From: Pseudomonas reidholzensis
GTDB taxonomy: Bacteria > Pseudomonadota > Gammaproteobacteria > Pseudomonadales > Pseudomonadaceae
DNA length: 64,000 bases
Direction of reading: 5' to 3'
Assembly: GCF_900536025.1 (NCBI RefSeq)
Contig: NZ_UNOZ01000004.1
Span: 62,001-126,000 of the forward strand
The position numbers and the translations under genes are program-made. Every line of letters begins with the position of its first letter. Within the stretch, counting starts at the first letter, position 1. A model generated the notes under the pieces. The model was not told where the DNA came from, did not search any database, and saw nothing but the letters and a program-made list of their open reading frames with translations. Of the stretch, positions 39,834 through 48,187 are shown piece by piece.

Positions 39834-42224
39834 ATGAAGTTCACCCCGCGTTGCGTTCCCCTCTGGCTCGGCCTCACCGCCCTGTCCGCCGTTGCCGTCG
39901 CCCCCTTGGCCAGCGCCGCGCAACAGGCCCAGGTGTATGCCTTCGCGCAACCGAGCCAGCCGCTGGCCGGGGCGCTCAACGCGTTCAGCCGCACCACCGG
40001 CCAGAGCGTGGTCTACACCCTCGAGCTGCCCGACCTGCAAGCCCCCGCGCTGAACGGCGCGCTCAGCGCCGAGCAGGCGCTGGCGCAGTTGCTCGGCAAC
40101 GCCGGGCTGAGCTGGCGCCGGGTCGATGCGCGGACCCTGACCCTGGAGCCCGCCGACACCTCCGGCGCGCTCAACCTGCAGGCCACCAACGTCACGTCGC
40201 AGATGGACGCCTTCAGCTACCAGCCGCCGGCCAGCGCCTCGATCATGCGTGGCCAGGGCCCGACCCAGGACATCCCCCAGGCGATCAACGTGGTCCCCGC
40301 CCAGGTCATCCGCGACCAGGCGCCGCGCAACCTCGACGACGCCCTGACCAACGTCAGCGGTATCACCCAGGGCAACAACTTCGGCGGCACGTCCGACACC
40401 GTGATGAAGCGCGGCTTCGGCGACAACCGCGACGGCTCGATCATGCGTGACGGCATGCCGCTGGTGCAGGGCCGCAGCCTCAACGCCAGTAGCGAGCGGG
40501 TCGAAGTGCTCAAGGGCCCGGCCTCGCTGCTGTACGGCATCCAGGACCCGGGCGGGGTGATCAACGTGGTCAGCAAGCGCCCGCAGCGGGAGCAGTACAA
40601 CGCCCTGACCGTGCGCGGCTCGACCTACGGCAGCGGCAAGAACGGCAGCGGCGGTGGCTTCGACAGTACCGGTGCGCTCGGCGACAGCCCACTGGCCTAC
40701 CGCTTGATCGTCGATCACGAGGATGAAGACTACTGGCGCAACTATGGCGTGCACCGCGAATCGCTGGTGGCGCCGTCGCTGGCCTGGCTGGGCGAAGACA
40801 CCCAGGTGGTGCTGTCCTACGAGCACCGCGAGTTTCTCTACCCGTTCGACCGTGGCACCGCCTTTGGCAGCGACGGCCATGCGCTGAACATCCCCGCCAC
40901 GCGTCGCCTGGACGAGCCGTTCAACGACATGCAAGGGCGCTCCGACCTGTACCGCCTGGAGGTCGATCACCAGCTCAGCGACGACTGGAAAGCGCACTTC
41001 GGCTACAGCTTCAACCGCGAAACCTACGATGCCAGCCAGGTGCGCGTCACCGGCGTCAACGAGGCCGCCGGCACCCTGACCCGCAGCATCGACGGCACCC
41101 ACGGCTCGCTGAGCCGCGCCCAGTACGCGACCTTCAGCCTCAACGGCAATGTCGAGCTGGCAGGCCTGCGCAACGACCTGCTGGTCGGCGTCGACCACGA
41201 GGACCGCAAGGTCTACCGCGCCGACCTGATCCGCCAGACCAGCAGCAGCACCTTCAGCTATGTGAACCCGGTGTACGGCCAGGAGCCGGAAGGCACCAAC
41301 GTGCGCGCCAGTGACAGCGACCAGACCGACAAGCTGCGCACCGACTCGCTGTTCTTCCAGGATGCCTTGCACCTGGACGAACACTGGATCCTGGTGGCCG
41401 GTGCGCGCTTCCAGCAATTCGACCAGTACGCCGGTCGCGGCCGGCCGTTCAAGGCCAACACCGACAACAAGGACCAGGCGTGGGTGCCGCACGCCGGCAT
41501 CGTCTACAAGGTCGATGACCAGCTGTCGCTGTATGGCAGCTACAGCGAGTCGTTCAAACCCAACTCGAGCATTGCGCCGCTGACCGGCAACGTCGTGCTC
41601 GACTCGTCGATTGCGCCGGAGGAGGGCAAGTCGTGGGAGCTGGGGGCCAAGCTGGACATGCCGGGCGCACTGACCGGCACGCTGGCGGTGTTCGACATCA
41701 CCAAGCAGAACGTGCTGGTGGCCAACTTCGATGCGGCCACCGGCGACACGCTGTACAGCAACGCCGGCGAAGTGCGTTCGCGCGGTGTCGAGCTGGACCT
41801 GACCGGCCAGCTCAGCGAGCGCTGGAGCCTGATCGGTAGCTACGCCTACACCGACGCCGAAGTCACCAAGGACCCGTCGCTCAAGGGCAAGGCCCTGCAG
41901 AACGTGGCGCGCAACAGCGGCTCGCTGTCGGCGGTGTACGACTACGGCAGCCTGTTCGGTGGGGATCGCCTGCGCATCGGCGCCGGTGCGCGCTATGTCG
42001 GCGAGCGTGCCGGCAACCCGACCAACACTTTCGACCTGCCGGCCTACACCGTGGCCGACGCCTTCGCCAGCTATGAGACCCAGCTCGATGAGCACAAGGT
42101 GCGCTTGCAGTTGAACGTCAAGAACCTGTTCGACAAGGTCTACTACAGCTCGGCGGTGAACCAGTACTTCGTCGCCCTCGGCGATGCGCGCCAGGTCAGC
42201 CTGTCGAGCACCTTCGAGTTTTGA
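39834..42224 (+). CDS. TonB-dependent siderophore receptor with STN domain
   Basis: A 796-aa outer-membrane receptor. A signal peptide ends near LASAAQQ (residue about 25). The STN domain is at about 30-105 (YAFAQPSQPLAGALNAFSRTTGQSVVYTLELPDLQAPALNG). The plug has PQAINVVPAQVIRDQAPRNLDDALTNVSGITQGNNFGGTSD and VEVLKGPASLLYGIQDPGGVINVVSKRPQ; the barrel ends in SLSSTFEF with terminal Phe. The type resembles FoxA/FiuA-like hydroxamate receptors; the ligand is unknown. ATG at 39834 is preceded by a weak aggtcagcgtcc. Confidence 0.95.
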   Translation: MKFTPRCVPLWLGLTALSAVAVAPLASAAQQAQVYAFAQPSQPLAGALNAFSRTTGQSVVYTLELPDLQAPALNGALSAEQALAQLLGNAGLSWRRVDARTLTLEPADTSGALNLQATNVTSQMDAFSYQPPASASIMRGQGPTQDIPQAINVVPAQVIRDQAPRNLDDALTNVSGITQGNNFGGTSDTVMKRGFGDNRDGSIMRDGMPLVQGRSLNASSERVEVLKGPASLLYGIQDPGGVINVVSKRPQREQYNALTVRGSTYGSGKNGSGGGFDSTGALGDSPLAYRLIVDHEDEDYWRNYGVHRESLVAPSLAWLGEDTQVVLSYEHREFLYPFDRGTAFGSDGHALNIPATRRLDEPFNDMQGRSDLYRLEVDHQLSDDWKAHFGYSFNRETYDASQVRVTGVNEAAGTLTRSIDGTHGSLSRAQYATFSLNGNVELAGLRNDLLVGVDHEDRKVYRADLIRQTSSSTFSYVNPVYGQEPEGTNVRASDSDQTDKLRTDSLFFQDALHLDEHWILVAGARFQQFDQYAGRGRPFKANTDNKDQAWVPHAGIVYKVDDQLSLYGSYSESFKPNSSIAPLTGNVVLDSSIAPEEGKSWELGAKLDMPGALTGTLAVFDITKQNVLVANFDAATGDTLYSNAGEVRSRGVELDLTGQLSERWSLIGSYAYTDAEVTKDPSLKGKALQNVARNSGSLSAVYDYGSLFGGDRLRIGAGARYVGERAGNPTNTFDLPAYTVADAFASYETQLDEHKVRLQLNVKNLFDKVYYSSAVNQYFVALGDARQVSLSSTFEF

Positions 42225-42272
42225 AGTCGGGTTCGTGAGCTTTTCTGAAACGGCGCATGGCTTGCGATTGCT

Positions 42273-42394
42273 GGGGCCGCTTCGCGCCCCTTTCGCGACA
42301 CAAGGCCGCTCCCACAGTTACCCGGCAAGTCTGTAAAACTGCGCGGTCTCTGTGGGAGCGGCCTTGTGTCGCGAAAGGGCTGCGAAGCGGCCCC
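42273..42394. repeat. facing REP pair
   Basis: Arms of the tttcgcgacacaaggccgct subtype (same as at 8051), loop about 35 bp, between convergent receptor and AraC genes. Confidence 0.85.
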
Positions 42395-42427
42395 AGCCAT
42401 CGCAGCGCCCACATAAAAGGCCGGGGT

Positions 42428-43303
42428 CTAATGCCGGAAGGCCGCGCGGTAGTCGCCGGGGGTTGCGCCCAGAGACTGGCGGAAGCGGTTGCTGAAGTGG
42501 CTGGCGCTGGCGAAGCCGCAGAGCAGGGCGACCTGCACCAGCGGCAGCTCGCCCACCCGTAGCAGCTGGCAGGCCCGTTGCAGCCGGCGGGCCAGCAGGT
42601 ACTGGTGCGGCGGCAGGCCGAAGCTGGTGCGGAACATCCGCGCGAAGTGGTATTCGGAGAGGTTGCAGCGCAGCGCCAGGTCACCCAGGGTGATCGGCTG
42701 GTCGAGGTGCGCTTCGATGTAGTCGACCAGTTGCCGGCGCAGGCTCGGCGCCAGCCCGCCCTTCAGGCGCAAGCCCTGGCGCAGGCCGGCCTGGCTGAGC
42801 ACGGCGTGGTCGACGATGGCGTGGGCCAGGCTGCTCGCCAGCAGGCGCTCGCCGGGCTCGGCCCACTCCAGCGCGATCAGCTCGCGGAAACGCCGGGCCT
42901 GTTGCGGGTCTTCGAGAAAGGTCGCTTCGCGCAGCTGCATCTCGCGCGGTTCGCGGTCGAGCAGGCGAATGCAGCCGAGGGCGAACTGCGCTTCGTCGAT
43001 GTACAGGTGGGCCAGGCGGATGGCGCCGTTGACCACCCAGTTCGACTCGTGGCCGGCCGGCATGATGCACAGTTTGTCGGGCGCGCCTTTGGCCGACGGG
43101 CGCTGGCGACGAAAGGTGCCGGTGCCGTCGGCGATGTAGCACGACAGGGTGTGATGGCTGGGCGCCTGGTAGTCGCGGGCGTCGTCGCGGTTGCTCCACA
43201 ACGCCGCGGCCAGGCCGTCGCCCAATTGCGCGCTGTGCTCCAGGCGGGCATGGGGGGAGGCGTGCATGGCATTGAAGACGTGCAGCTGGCTGAGTGGCGA
43301 CAT
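42428..43303 (-). CDS. AraC-family regulator
   Basis: A 291-aa protein with a sensor cupin-like N-terminus and the double HTH at about 190-290 (LVDYIEAHLDQPITLGDLALRCNLSEYHFARMFRTSFGLPPHQYLLARRLQRACQLL, then VALLCGFASASHFSNRFRQSLGATPGDYR). It is divergent from the DMT transporter gene with a 137-bp gap, so it is the likely activator of that gene. ATG at 43303. Confidence 0.92.
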   Translation of the reverse strand: MSPLSQLHVFNAMHASPHARLEHSAQLGDGLAAALWSNRDDARDYQAPSHHTLSCYIADGTGTFRRQRPSAKGAPDKLCIMPAGHESNWVVNGAIRLAHLYIDEAQFALGCIRLLDREPREMQLREATFLEDPQQARRFRELIALEWAEPGERLLASSLAHAIVDHAVLSQAGLRQGLRLKGGLAPSLRRQLVDYIEAHLDQPITLGDLALRCNLSEYHFARMFRTSFGLPPHQYLLARRLQRACQLLRVGELPLVQVALLCGFASASHFSNRFRQSLGATPGDYRAAFRH

Positions 43304-43440
43304 GAGTGATTCCTCTGAATGCCATCCTACTGCGCCCGCACGGCGATGACAGCCGTTGCCGATGGAAAAGCGCAAGTTTGTGCAAGCGCACCGGTCATTC
43401 GAGGTTCGACACTGTTGGCACGTCTTCAGAGTCTCCCGCC

Positions 43441-44343
43441 ATGAACCTCTCGCTCTACCTGCTCACCGTGCTCATCTGGGGCACCACCTGGATCGCCCTG
43501 AAACTGCAACTGGGGGTGGTCGCCATCCCGGTCTCGATCGTCTACCGCTTCGCCCTGGCGGGGCTGATCCTGTTCGCCATCCTCCTGCTCACCCGCCGGC
43601 TGCAACCGATGAACCGGCGTGGTCACTTGATCTGCCTGGCCCAGGGTGTGTGCCTGTTCTGCGTCAACTTCATGTGTTTTCTCACCGCCAGCCAGTGGAT
43701 CGCCAGCGGCCTGATCGCCGTGGTGTTCTCCACCGCGACCCTGTGGAACGCGCTCAATGCACGGGTGTTCTTCGGTCAGCGGATCGCCAGCAACGTGCTG
43801 GCCGGCGGCGCCCTGGGCTTGCTTGGCCTGGGCCTGCTGTTCTCGCCGGAGCTGTCGAGCCATGCCGCCAGCCGCGAAACCCTTTATGGGCTGGGCCTGG
43901 CGCTGCTTGGCACGCTGTGCTTCTCGGCCGGCAACATGCTCTCGAGCATGCAGCAGAAAGCCGGGCTCAAACCCATGACCACCAATGCATGGGGCATGGT
44001 CTACGGCGCGGCGATGCTGTCGGTGTACTGCCTGGTCAGCGGCATTCCCTTCACCATGGAGTGGAACAGCCGCTACCTGGGCTCGCTGATGTACCTGGTG
44101 ATCCCAGGTTCGGTGATCGGCTTTACCGCCTACCTGACCCTGGTCGGGCGCATGGGGCCGGAACGCGCGGCGTATTGCACGGTGCTGTTCCCGTTGGTGG
44201 CGCTGAACGTTTCGGCGTTTGCCGAGGGCTATGAATGGACGGCGCCGGCGCTGGCTGGGCTGGTCGCGGTGATGGCGGGCAATGTGTTGGTGTTTCGCAA
44301 GCCCAAGGCAAGCAGGGTGCAAGGGGCAGCCGTTGTGAGGTGA
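43441..44343 (+). CDS. DMT-superfamily transporter (EamA family)
   Basis: A 300-aa inner-membrane protein with ten predicted helices in two EamA repeats. The repeats open LLTVLIWGTTWIALKLQLGVVAIPVSIVYRF and, at mid-length, GLGLALLGTLCFSAGNMLSSMQQKAG. Family members export amino acids, metabolites or drugs. The substrate is unknown. It is controlled, by position, by the AraC protein encoded divergently. Confidence 0.92.
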   Translation: MNLSLYLLTVLIWGTTWIALKLQLGVVAIPVSIVYRFALAGLILFAILLLTRRLQPMNRRGHLICLAQGVCLFCVNFMCFLTASQWIASGLIAVVFSTATLWNALNARVFFGQRIASNVLAGGALGLLGLGLLFSPELSSHAASRETLYGLGLALLGTLCFSAGNMLSSMQQKAGLKPMTTNAWGMVYGAAMLSVYCLVSGIPFTMEWNSRYLGSLMYLVIPGSVIGFTAYLTLVGRMGPERAAYCTVLFPLVALNVSAFAEGYEWTAPALAGLVAVMAGNVLVFRKPKASRVQGAAVVR

Positions 44344-44350
44344 CCTTGTC

Positions 44351-44460
44351 GGCCTCTTCGCGGGGCAAGTCGCATCGGCGCACCGCCGCTCCCACAGGAT
44401 AGCGCCGCTCTTCCGGTCAGCAGAAATCCTGTGGGAGCGGGCTTGCCCCGCGAAGAGGTC
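44351..44460. repeat. facing REP pair with an altered left arm
   Basis: The right arm is a standard gagcgggcttgccccgcgaa REP. The left arm has about 16 extra bases (tcgcatcggcgcaccg) between gcggggcaag and ccgctcccacagg. The loop matches that at 33635. Confidence 0.8.
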
Positions 44461-44481
44461 GGTACATTCAGTGAAGAACGA

Positions 44482-45456
44482 TCAGCCCTTCCACACCTGC
44501 GGGTTCACCAGGTCGCGTGGCCGCTCACCCAGCAGCGCTGCGCGCAGGTTGTCGATCGCGCGGTTGGCCATGGCTTCGCGGGTCTCGGCGGTGGCCGAGC
44601 CGATGTGCGGCAAGGTCAGCGCATTCGGCAGGCTGAACAGCGGCGACTCGCTCAGCGGCTCCTTCTCGTACACATCCAGCCCGGCGCCGCGAATCGTGCC
44701 GGTCTGCAGCGCCTCGATCAGCGCCGCCTCATCCACCACCGGCCCACGGGCGATGTTGATCAGGTAGGCGCTGGGCTTCATCAGCTTCAGCTCACGTGCG
44801 CCGATCAGCTTGCGTGTGGCGTCGGACAACGGCACCACCACGCAGACGAAGTCCGACTCGGCGAGCAGTTGCTCGAGGCTGCGGTACTGCGCGCCGAGCT
44901 CCTGTTCCAGCGCCTGCTTGCGGCTGTTGCCGGCATACAGGATCGACATGTTGAAGCCCAAGCGCCCACGCCGGGCGACGGCTGCGCCGATATTGCCCAT
45001 GCCGATGATACCCAGGGTCTTGCCGTGCACATCACTGCCGAAACGGTCCGGGCCGACGGTGGCCTGCCACTGCCCGGCCTTGGTCCAGGCGTCCAGCTCG
45101 GCGGTGCGGCGGGCGCAGCCCATGATCAGCGAGAAGCCCAGGTCGGCGGTGCTTTCGGTGAGCACGTCGGGGGTGTTGGTCAGGGCGATGCCGCGCTCGT
45201 TGAAGTAGTCGACGTCGTAGTTGTCGTAGCCGACCGAAACGCTGGACACCACTTCGAGCTTGGCCGCGCCTTCGAGCTGGCTGCGGCCGAGCTTGCGGCC
45301 CGCGCCGATCAGGCCATGGGCCTCGGGCAGGGCTTCATTGAACTGGGCCGCGATGTCGCCGAGCTTGGGCGACGGGACGATCACGTTGAAGTCGTGCTGC
45401 AGGCGCTCGGCCATGGGCGGGGTGATGCGGCTGAAAGCCAGGACGGTCTTTTTCAT
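44482..45456 (-). CDS. 2-hydroxyacid dehydrogenase (GhrB/glyoxylate-hydroxypyruvate reductase type)
   Basis: A 324-aa D-2-hydroxyacid dehydrogenase. NAD(P)-binding LGIIGMGNIGAAVARRGRLGFNMSILYAGNS is at about 147-177. The catalytic Arg, Glu and His lie in NIARGPVVDEAALIEAL and LPNALTLPHIGSATAETR. It reduces glyoxylate, hydroxypyruvate or 2-ketogluconate. ATG at 45456. It is followed upstream by a LysR gene on the same strand 75 bp away. Confidence 0.9.
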   Translation of the reverse strand: MKKTVLAFSRITPPMAERLQHDFNVIVPSPKLGDIAAQFNEALPEAHGLIGAGRKLGRSQLEGAAKLEVVSSVSVGYDNYDVDYFNERGIALTNTPDVLTESTADLGFSLIMGCARRTAELDAWTKAGQWQATVGPDRFGSDVHGKTLGIIGMGNIGAAVARRGRLGFNMSILYAGNSRKQALEQELGAQYRSLEQLLAESDFVCVVVPLSDATRKLIGARELKLMKPSAYLINIARGPVVDEAALIEALQTGTIRGAGLDVYEKEPLSESPLFSLPNALTLPHIGSATAETREAMANRAIDNLRAALLGERPRDLVNPQVWKG

Positions 45457-45531
45457 CGGCAACTCTCTGCAAGGCGCGGGGTTAATGGATAGCAACCTAC
45501 CATTGTCCCCCGCCCCAATGCAGCAGCTTTT

Positions 45532-46479
45532 TCAGTTGGCGATCAGCAACTCATGGGTTTTCAGGTCAGCCTCATGGGCCGCCAGAATCTCCGGCAACGA
45601 GTTGCGCAGGTACTCGACCCAGGTCTTGATCTTGGCATCCAGGTACTGCCGCGACGGGTAGATCGCGTACAGGTTCAGCTCCTGCAGGCGGTAGTCGGGC
45701 ATCACCCGCACGATGCTGCCATCGCGCAAGCCGTCGATCGCCGAATAGATCGGCAACACCCCAACCCCCATGCCGCTGCGGATCGCCGTCTTCATCGCGT
45801 CGGCCGAGTTGACCTGGAACGGCGCGCTGGTGATGTTCACCAGCTCCTGCCCCTCGGGCCCGTCGAACAGCCACTTCTCCAGCGGGATCACCGGGCTGAC
45901 CATGCGCAGGCAGGCGTGCTTGAGCAGGTCGACCGGCTTTTGCGCGATGCCGTGCTTGGCCACGTACTCAGGGGACGCACAAACGATGCTGTAGGTGATG
46001 CCCAGGCGCTGCGAAACGAAGCCGGAGTCGGGCAACTCGCTGGCGAGCACGATGGACACGTCGTACCCCTCGTCGAGCAGGTCCGGCACGCGGTTGGCCA
46101 TGGTCAGGTCGAAGGTCACGTCCGGATGCGATTCACGGTAGCGGGCAATCGCGTCAACGACGAAATGCTGGCCGACGCCGGTCATCGAATGCACCTTCAA
46201 CTGCCCGGCCGGGCGCGCGTGGGCGTCGCTGGCCTCGGCTTCGGCTTCCTCGACATAGGTGAGGATCTGCTCGCAGCGCATCAGGTAACGCTTGCCCGCC
46301 TCGGTCAGGGCGATGCGCCGGGTGGTGCGGTTGAGCAGGCGGGTTTGCAGATGGGCTTCCAGGTTGGAGACCGCCCGCGACACGTTCGCGGTGGTGGTAT
46401 CCAGCTGCGCGGCGGCGGCAGTGAAGCTGCCGAGCTGGGCGACGCAACTGAAAGCACGCATGTTTTGCAGGGTGTCCAT
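45532..46479 (-). CDS. LysR-family regulator
   Basis: A 315-aa LysR protein of the CrgA-like branch (MDTLQNMRAFSCVAQLGSFTAAAAQLDTTTANVSRAVSNLEAHLQTRLLNRTTRRIALTEAG). The effector domain has VVDAIARYRESHPDVTFDL. It is divergent from the AaeXAB-like efflux operon with a 181-bp gap, so it is the probable regulator of that operon. In the gap, two near copies of GGATTAT(n)GCGC lie near 46547 and 46580. Confidence 0.92.
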   Translation of the reverse strand: MDTLQNMRAFSCVAQLGSFTAAAAQLDTTTANVSRAVSNLEAHLQTRLLNRTTRRIALTEAGKRYLMRCEQILTYVEEAEAEASDAHARPAGQLKVHSMTGVGQHFVVDAIARYRESHPDVTFDLTMANRVPDLLDEGYDVSIVLASELPDSGFVSQRLGITYSIVCASPEYVAKHGIAQKPVDLLKHACLRMVSPVIPLEKWLFDGPEGQELVNITSAPFQVNSADAMKTAIRSGMGVGVLPIYSAIDGLRDGSIVRVMPDYRLQELNLYAIYPSRQYLDAKIKTWVEYLRNSLPEILAAHEADLKTHELLIAN

Positions 46480-46660
46480 GGGTCACTCTCAAGATAGAGG
46501 CCGAAATTGTGACATGAAGTGGCGGATTTGTTCCTTCGACCAAAGCCGGATTATCGCTGTTTTGGTAACAAAGATTCGCAGGATTATGCGCTTATCGCCA
46601 GTGCGGCGGCCCCCTAGAATTGCTCGGCCTCATTCACCTCTTCCTCGGGAAATCGCAGCT

Positions 46661-48187
46661 GTGCCGCGTCGCATCATCAGAGCGTTGAAGGCGCTCAGTG
46701 CCTGTGCCCTTAGCCTGACCTTGTCTGGCTGTATCGGAACCTGGGGCATCGCCCCGCAAAGCGAGACGCTGCACGCCAATACCCTGACCCCCGATCACGC
46801 CATCCGCGAGGCCGCCGGCGACGCCCGCTGGCCAGACCAACAGTGGTGGCACGCCTATGGCGATGCCCAGCTCGACCGCTGGGTGGCGCTGGCCCTGGCT
46901 GGCAGCCCGAGCCTGGCGATGGCCGCGGCACGGGTGCGCGAAGCCAAGGCGATGGCCGGCGTGCTCGAGTCGGCGGAGCAGCTGCAGGTCAATGGCCAGG
47001 CCACGCTCAAGCGGCACAACTGGCCGGAGGATCAGTTCTACGGCCCGGGCGCGCTGTCGGGCGCCAACACCTGGGACAACAATGCCGCGCTCGGCCTGAG
47101 CTACGCCCTCGACCTCTGGGGGCGTGAGCGCAACGCCAGCGAGCAGGCGGTCGACCTCGCCCACATGAGCGTGGCCGAAGCCCGCCAGGCTCAGCTGGAA
47201 CTGGAAAACAACCTGGTCAAGGTCTACATCCAGTTGGCCCTGCACTTCGCCCAGCGTGACATCGTCAAGGCCGAGCTCGAGCAGCAGGCGCAGATCGTCA
47301 GCCTGGCCAAGCGCCGCCTGGACGGCGGCATCGGCACCCATTTCGAGGTCAGCCAGGCTGAAGCACCGCTGCCCGAGACCCATCGCCAGCTCGACGCGCT
47401 CGACGAAGAAATCGCCCTGGCGCGTAACCAGCTGGCGGCGCTGGCCGGTAAAGGCCCGGGCGAGGGCGCACAGTTGCAGCGCCCGACCCTCACCCTCGGT
47501 GCGCCGCTCACGCTGCCGTCGGCACTGCCCGCCGAACTGGTCGGCCAGCGCCCGGATGTGGTCGCCAGCCGCTGGCAGGTCGCGGCGCAGGCGCGCGGCA
47601 TCGACGTCGCGCATGCCGGCTTCTTCCCCAATGTCGACCTGGTCGGCGGCCTGGGCTTCATGGCCACCGGCGGTGGTGCGCTAGAATTTCTCACCGGGCG
47701 CAAGTTCAACTACAACGTCGGCCCGGCCATGAGCCTGCCGATCTTCGATGGCGGCCGCCTGCGCGCGCAACTGGGCGTGGCCTCGGCCGGCTATGACGTC
47801 GCCGTCGCGCGTTACAACCAGACGGTGGTCGGTGCGCTGAAGCACATCTCCGACCAGTTGATCCGCCGCGAATCGATGCAGCAGCAGGCGCACTTCGCCG
47901 CCGAGTCGGTGGCCGCCGCGCAGAAGACCTACGATATCGCCCTGGTGGCCTTCCAGCGTGGTCTCACCGACTACCTCAACGTGCTCAACGCGCAGACCTT
48001 GCTGTTCCGCCAGCAGCAAGTCCAGCAGCAGGTCCAGGCGGCGCGCCTGACCGCCCATGCGGAGCTGGTCACCGCCCTCGGTGGCGGTTTGCAGGCCGGC
48101 CAGGATGCCCCGGCCGACGAGCGTCAGGCCGCGCCGAAAACCCCGGCCACGCTGGCCGTGTTCGACCACTCGGGCGCCGCCCAATGA
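46661..48187 (+). CDS. outer-membrane efflux lipoprotein (NodT/OprM family)
   Basis: A 508-aa outer-membrane factor. The N-terminus has a lipobox-type signal (LSACALSLTLSGC, lipid on Cys23). Two OEP repeats follow (RWVALALAGSPSLAMAAARVREAKAMAG and PAELVGQRPDVVASRWQVAAQARGIDVAHAGFFPNVDL), and the closing region has FQRGLTDYLNVLNAQTLLF. I took the GTG at 46661, which gives a normal lipoprotein signal; further upstream in frame there is only non-homologous sequence. The stop overlaps the FUSC gene start. It provides the outer-membrane exit for the AaeB-like pump. Confidence 0.9.
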   Translation: MPRRIIRALKALSACALSLTLSGCIGTWGIAPQSETLHANTLTPDHAIREAAGDARWPDQQWWHAYGDAQLDRWVALALAGSPSLAMAAARVREAKAMAGVLESAEQLQVNGQATLKRHNWPEDQFYGPGALSGANTWDNNAALGLSYALDLWGRERNASEQAVDLAHMSVAEARQAQLELENNLVKVYIQLALHFAQRDIVKAELEQQAQIVSLAKRRLDGGIGTHFEVSQAEAPLPETHRQLDALDEEIALARNQLAALAGKGPGEGAQLQRPTLTLGAPLTLPSALPAELVGQRPDVVASRWQVAAQARGIDVAHAGFFPNVDLVGGLGFMATGGGALEFLTGRKFNYNVGPAMSLPIFDGGRLRAQLGVASAGYDVAVARYNQTVVGALKHISDQLIRRESMQQQAHFAAESVAAAQKTYDIALVAFQRGLTDYLNVLNAQTLLFRQQQVQQQVQAARLTAHAELVTALGGGLQAGQDAPADERQAAPKTPATLAVFDHSGAAQ

